Of a stretch of 21,576 nt of DNA, positions 19,017-21,576 are shown piece after piece. Within the stretch, counting starts at the first letter, position 1. Each line of letters begins with the position of its first letter. Both the position numbers and the translations under genes were made by a program. Source of the stretch: a virus; the IMG/VR virus record IMGVR_UViG_3300001836_000167, positions 1 to 21,576 of that record; one strand, 5' to 3'. The notes under the pieces were generated by a model. That model ran no database searches. It worked only from the letters and a program-made list of their open reading frames with translations, and was not told the origin of the DNA.

Positions 19017-19622
19017 ATGAAGGCCGAGGTTTCAAACCCAAGGGATTTTGATGAAATGAGCTACAAATATCTTCTATCCTTCGTCAAGAATCGCGGAACG
19101 CCGCCTACTTCGTTTCTCGACACGCTGATTGCATGGGCTAAGACGGCAGATGACGATATTTTCGCTCCGAACAACGAGCGAGACGACGTGATGACTCTGC
19201 TTAAGCCGCTTCTAGGCCCGTGGACAGACCCATTGAGCCGCAAATGCGCCATGCTTGAGCTTCTGCGCGTTCTGGCAGGCTTTGAATCATCGTGGCACTG
19301 GAATGAGGGCGTTGACCTGACAAACGCCAGAAGCCAGTCTGACGCCAAATGCGAGGAAACTGGCATCTTCCAAGTGAGCTACGACTCAGTTGCGCACAGC
19401 GACGATCTTCGTGCATTTCTCATCTCCAACGGAGTTCAGAATGCTCACCAGTTCATCGAGGCGATGAAGAAGGATCACTTTCTTGCCATCGAGTACTGCG
19501 CAAGGCTGCTTCGTGTGAGCTACAAATGGGATGGGCCGATCAAGCGTGGCGAGATCAACTCGTCTTTGAGCCGGAATGCGATGGCTGAGTTCCGCATGAT
19601 CTTGACCAACTTGAGCAAATGA
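19017..19622 (+). CDS. Endolysin, lytic transglycosylase-like
   Basis: 201 residues. The core is a lysozyme-fold segment: LRVLAGFESSWHWNEGVD with probable catalytic Glu90 in F-E-S-S-W, followed by ETGIFQVSYDS (114-124), the second hallmark of soluble transglycosylase-like enzymes. The C-terminal helical part carries CARLLRVSYKWDGPIKRGEI. There is no signal peptide, so export would need a holin or another route. Such enzymes cleave the peptidoglycan glycan strand at the end of infection. The start is 13 bases after the membrane peptide; the end overlaps the next gene as ATGA. Confidence 0.7.
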   Translation: MKAEVSNPRDFDEMSYKYLLSFVKNRGTPPTSFLDTLIAWAKTADDDIFAPNNERDDVMTLLKPLLGPWTDPLSRKCAMLELLRVLAGFESSWHWNEGVDLTNARSQSDAKCEETGIFQVSYDSVAHSDDLRAFLISNGVQNAHQFIEAMKKDHFLAIEYCARLLRVSYKWDGPIKRGEINSSLSRNAMAEFRMILTNLSK

Positions 19623-19822
19623 CAACCGACTACGAGCGCATCAAGCTGCATTTCGAGAGCACAGCGGTTTGCAGGCACAAGCAAAAGCCGAAGCTGCATT
19701 GGGATGGGATGCCGTACATCGAATGCGATCTTGGCGACCAGTGCAAGTGCCTCGCTCACGATGGGGAAGGTATCAAGCTGACTGAGTTTCTGGCGGGGTG
19801 GATAGGACGTTTCTCCAAATAA
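19619..19822 (+). CDS. Small Cys/His-containing protein
   Basis: 67 residues, ATGA start after the endolysin. Five cysteines or histidines are grouped (VCRHKQKPKLHW; ECDLGDQCKCLAHDGEG), which may bind a metal. The end is hydrophobic and aromatic (LTEFLAGWIGRFSK). No family is recognised. It is the last plus-strand gene of the cassette and converges with minus-strand genes. Confidence 0.6.
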   Translation: MTTDYERIKLHFESTAVCRHKQKPKLHWDGMPYIECDLGDQCKCLAHDGEGIKLTEFLAGWIGRFSK

Positions 19823-19958
19823 CATCACCTTGATACGCTATTGTAGCCAACGTAAACGGTGCGTCATCATATCCTTCATCGCCTGGATTAATGCGTCTAG
19901 GCCATAGACCCTTGAGCGGCTTTGGGTGATTGGTGATCCAGTTCATTTTGAGGTTCAT
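19773..19958 (-). CDS. Doubtful small minus-strand frame
   Basis: From ATG 19958 (or 19946) the frame gives about 61 residues (MNWITNHPKPLKGLWPRRIN, then P-G-D-E-G-Y-D-D) that look protein-like. It overlaps the end of the 19897-20205 gene in another frame and runs 50 bases antisense into the 19619 gene. There is no ribosome site. It may be a real short gene or a remnant. Confidence 0.3.
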   Translation of the reverse strand: MNLKMNWITNHPKPLKGLWPRRINPGDEGYDDAPFTLATIAYQGDVIWRNVLSTPPETQSA

Positions 19959-20205
19959 CAGCCATTTGTGAAAGCAGTTTCCCAAGCAAGCCAAACAAAT
20001 AAGCCGCCTCCGGCTTAGGAAGCAAAATCGCATGACCGTGGCTGCATTCTTCATCCGTTGCCACCAAAAGTCTGATAGCGGCGTTTTCAGTCCGTTTCTC
20101 ATGGTTTTCAAAATGATAAGGATACAGGCTGCAATCAACGCGCATGCCAGATTCGTTATGAATTCTTGTGGATGATCCGCAATGGGTTAGCTTTACTATT
20201 CTCAT
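19897..20205 (-). CDS. Hypothetical protein, 102 residues
   Basis: ATG 20205 overlaps the stop of the upstream minus gene as ATGA. The sequence (MRIVKLTHCGSSTRIHNESG; CSLYPYHFENHEKRTENAAI; LLPKPEAAYLFGLLGKLLSQ) is hydrophilic and plausible, with a C-terminal Gln/Ser-rich end. No family is recognised. It is the last clear gene of a minus-strand operon beginning near 20709 or earlier. Confidence 0.55.
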   Translation of the reverse strand: MRIVKLTHCGSSTRIHNESGMRVDCSLYPYHFENHEKRTENAAIRLLVATDEECSHGHAILLPKPEAAYLFGLLGKLLSQMADEPQNELDHQSPKAAQGSMA

Positions 20206-20402
20206 ACCTTCTCTCCAAAAATGAGTCTTCTCTTCGGCATCGCAACTTTCTCCACAACTTTCTCCTTTGGCAGATTATACGGCACGCGATTCTTGATGCT
20301 CCAAGCGTGAAAGTCGGAGTTGTTGCCTACGCTGGAATTGCACATGCAGGAGCCGTCAAAGAGAGAGCGGCCTGCGTTCCAGCATGCGGGGCAGAGGTTC
20401 AT
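20202..20402 (-). CDS. Small cysteine-rich protein
   Basis: 66 residues from ATG 20402, chosen because it overlaps the previous stop as ATGA; the frame is open to ATG 20468, but that would overlap the upstream gene by 70 bases. The N terminus has CPACW and CMC (MNLCPACWNAGRSLFDGSCM), likely one zinc site. The rest contains WSIKNRVPYNLPKEKVVEKV and a basic end. Function is unknown. Confidence 0.55.
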   Translation of the reverse strand: MNLCPACWNAGRSLFDGSCMCNSSVGNNSDFHAWSIKNRVPYNLPKEKVVEKVAMPKRRLIFGEKV

Positions 20403-20545
20403 GCAAAAATACGTTTTGGCGTTGATAGCTTTTTGCGAAGATGGCTCATCAAATGATCCCATCCGCATTCAACCGTTTTGCCTTGAGATAAAACGCATAT
20501 TCCATTCATGCGCTTTCCTTGTTGAATAGTCCAGCGCCTCACCAT
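20399..20545 (-). CDS. Basic 48-residue protein, possible second half of a split gene
   Basis: From ATG 20545 the product is basic (VRRWTIQQGKRMNGICVLSQ, then G-K-T-V-E-C-G-W-D-H and KLSTPKRIFA). It starts inside the stop of the preceding 56-residue frame (ATGGTGA) and ends in an ATGA overlap. The frame is open to ATG 20680, but that part is in another frame from the more convincing upstream protein. Together the two basic frames could be one protein broken by a frameshift. Confidence 0.5.
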   Translation of the reverse strand: MVRRWTIQQGKRMNGICVLSQGKTVECGWDHLMSHLRKKLSTPKRIFA

Positions 20546-20709
20546 GCCATCAGTGAATGCCATTGCAGCATCCCCAACATTTCCCCAGCGGGCACCCGGC
20601 AAGGTTTCAGATCGCGCTGCATAGACATCCGCTTTAGCGCCTTGGCTGCATGCGCTTTGGCAGACGTTTTCGGCGTCCATGATCCGCGTGTTTTGCGCCT
20701 AATTCTCAT
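20539..20709 (-). CDS. Basic 56-residue protein, possible first half of a split gene
   Basis: Start ATG 20709 lies 20 bases after the stop of the 134-residue gene, at the centre of a 14-base palindrome. The product is strongly basic (MRIRRKTRGSWTPKTSAKAH, then A-A-K-A-L-K-R and RDLKPCRVPAGEMLGMLQWH), suggesting nucleic acid binding. It ends four bases inside the next frame. No family is recognised. An in-frame ATG at 20754 would overlap the upstream gene. Confidence 0.5.
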   Translation of the reverse strand: MRIRRKTRGSWTPKTSAKAHAAKALKRMSMQRDLKPCRVPAGEMLGMLQWHSLMAW

Positions 20710-20715
20710 GAGAAT
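20702..20715. repeat. Palindrome over a start codon
   Basis: ATTCTCATGAGAAT, perfectly self-complementary, with the minus-strand ATG of the 20709 gene at its centre. Flanking bases extend the symmetry by two pairs and one wobble. It is a possible operator for autoregulation. Confidence 0.4.
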
Positions 20716-20729
20716 CAGATAATGCTTTG

Positions 20730-21134
20730 TTAGGACACTTCGCGTTTGAGCCATTCGGCCCAATCGGTTGTCCATTGGTTCGAGGCTATGATTTGAGCGC
20801 GGATTTCGTTCGCGCTCTTAACGGCGTGAGTTTCATCTTCCGCCCACATATTGAATCCGACGCTTTTGCCGTCGCCATACGGAGACCACTTCCTTTTCGG
20901 CATTGATGACGCATCCTCGATTTTGCATTCACCCACGTTTCCGGCGGCATCCATCTTGACGTAGTAGCGGAGCATCCCTGGAGGGTGTTCTGGCAGGGCG
21001 TCGAGGTCATATTCCTCGATGTCGTTTTCACTTGCGTAGAGTTTGTGTGCTTCTTCGGCCTTTTCCTTCGTCGAGTAGATGCCCTCGATTCGATAGTCCG
21101 AGTAGCTTCCGTTTGTGACTGCGTATATTTTCAT
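20730..21134 (-). CDS. Hypothetical protein, 134 residues
   Basis: Starts with MKIYAVTNGSYSDYRIEGIY, then STKEKAEEAHKLY and DIEEYDLDALPEHPPG. This beta-alpha opening, in which a strand is followed by S-D-Y and a S-T-K-E-K-A-E-E helix, is shared by many small uncharacterised phage and bacterial proteins. The C-terminal half (SVGFNMWAEDETHAVKSANE, QWTTDWAEWLKREVS) looks like a second small domain. Function is unknown. The gene is bracketed by GTTAGGACAC and its inverse (see the attC-like element). Confidence 0.7.
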   Translation of the reverse strand: MKIYAVTNGSYSDYRIEGIYSTKEKAEEAHKLYASENDIEEYDLDALPEHPPGMLRYYVKMDAAGNVGECKIEDASSMPKRKWSPYGDGKSVGFNMWAEDETHAVKSANEIRAQIIASNQWTTDWAEWLKREVS

Positions 21135-21146
21135 TTGGTTTGTCGT

Positions 21147-21237
21147 GTCCTAACCATGCGTCGCAGCCAATGCCGGTTGGCCGCGTCAGTTGCATTTCTA
21201 CCGTCCAGTTCCGGCATGGCTGGACTTATCGTTAAAA
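21147..21237. other. attC-like (59-base-element-like) inverted repeat region
   Basis: GTCCTAAC (21147-21154) and GTTAAAA (21231-21237) mark the ends. CAGCCAATGCCGG (21164-21176) pairs with CCGGCATGGCTG (21211-21222), 12 pairs with one extra A left unpaired, around a 34-base centre. On the minus strand it reads TTTTAAC at one end and GTTAGGAC at the other, then the 134-residue gene. It resembles integron attC layout, but the outer boxes are imperfect. Confidence 0.35.
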
Positions 21238-21277
21238 AATCCACGAGCCTTTTTAAGCCATGCTCAGGGCGGATTGC

Positions 21278-21535
21278 TTACTCAAGCTCGCTCTTGAACC
21301 AGTTCAGAGCGCGCTTCCACATGGGCAGCTTGATCGGAACGGCTGTCTGAGCGTCGAAATGCGAGGCCGTGTGAATCCAGCTTCGCGTGATCACAACTTC
21401 AGGAGGTTTCCTTGTGATGTTTTCAACGCGATACCGGCGCATCTCAGCCATCTCTTTCGTCTCCTCCTTGGCCTTGAGAGGCTTCGGAGCTTGCTTTTGC
21501 ATCGGAACAAACACAATCGGCTGGTTCATTGTCAT
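21278..21535 (-). CDS. Hypothetical basic protein
   Basis: 85 residues from ATG 21535 (or two codons later, MNQPIVFVPMQKQAPKPLKA). The frame stays open to the window edge, so a longer protein beginning outside cannot be excluded. ATG 21535 overlaps a TGA in another frame (21534-21532) as ATGA, which would be the end of a further upstream gene. The sequence is rich in Lys, Glu and Arg (KEETKEMAEMRRYRVENITR) and ends PMWKRALNWFKSELE. No family is recognised. Confidence 0.5.
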   Translation of the reverse strand: MTMNQPIVFVPMQKQAPKPLKAKEETKEMAEMRRYRVENITRKPPEVVITRSWIHTASHFDAQTAVPIKLPMWKRALNWFKSELE

Positions 21536-21576
21536 TGCGGCAACGGACAGACGTTTGCGAGTCTCCAACGGCAGAT

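Noticed and set aside
19520-19828. Minus-strand frame of 102 residues opposite the endolysin end
   Set aside because: It overlaps two plus-strand genes antisense, and its sequence shows only hydrophobic shadow composition.
1-21576. CRISPR array, insertion sequence or integrase
   Set aside because: No regularly spaced repeats, transposase motifs or tyrosine/serine recombinase motifs were seen on either strand.

Overview
This window looks like part of a tailed double-stranded DNA phage or prophage genome. It carries a P22-sized portal gene, a scaffold-like gene, a major capsid gene, a glycine/serine/threonine-rich fibre, an endolysin region, a free-standing HNH/AP2 homing endonuclease and many small tightly packed genes. 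No terminase large subunit, tail tube, tape measure, DNA polymerase or integrase is visible, so both ends continue outside the window. The host cannot be named from the sequence. Shine-Dalgarno sequences are rare before first genes, and environmental Gram-negative hosts of the Verrucomicrobia kind would fit, but that is only a guess. The Tat-type leader and the lipobox protein favour a diderm host.

Layout. Bases 1-270 hold the end of an unknown gene. Bases 271-8126 are an early-type region of about 22 small plus-strand genes: zinc-binding modules, two coiled-coil/HTH regulators, small membrane proteins, a probable replisome organiser at 4493-5299, and DUF551-like and DUF6378-like genes. Most genes inside an operon overlap their neighbour as ATGA or GTGA. 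Many first genes start exactly where transcription is predicted to start, so their mRNAs would be leaderless. The -35 box lies 34-37 bases before the start codon at nine sites. A short word, (T/C)TTACG(G/C)T, recurs in these promoters on either strand and may be an operator. Two identical dyads precede the replication gene.

Bases 8151-13716 are the head module: a possible 11-codon leader, portal, a small linker gene, scaffold-like protein, an antisense small gene with its own promoter, a capsid leader with twin hairpins, and the major capsid protein. A strong two-way terminator and a minus-strand HNH/AP2 endonuclease follow. Bases 14571-17285 hold a small acidic head-associated protein, a 44-residue protein resembling the fibre N terminus, the fibre, and two small genes. 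Bases 17307-19822 are a coupled cassette: a PAS sensor protein, an alpha/beta hydrolase, a lipoprotein, a Tat-signal protein, a 29-residue membrane peptide, an endolysin and a small Cys/His protein.

Bases 19773-21576 are a minus-strand set of small genes converging on that cassette. It includes a chain of stop/start overlaps and an element shaped somewhat like an integron attC site. The best leads are the leaderless-promoter/operator regulon, the fibre-domain paralogue, the repeated DDFAAEL-type helix in two head proteins, and the PAS-hydrolase pair beside the lysis genes.
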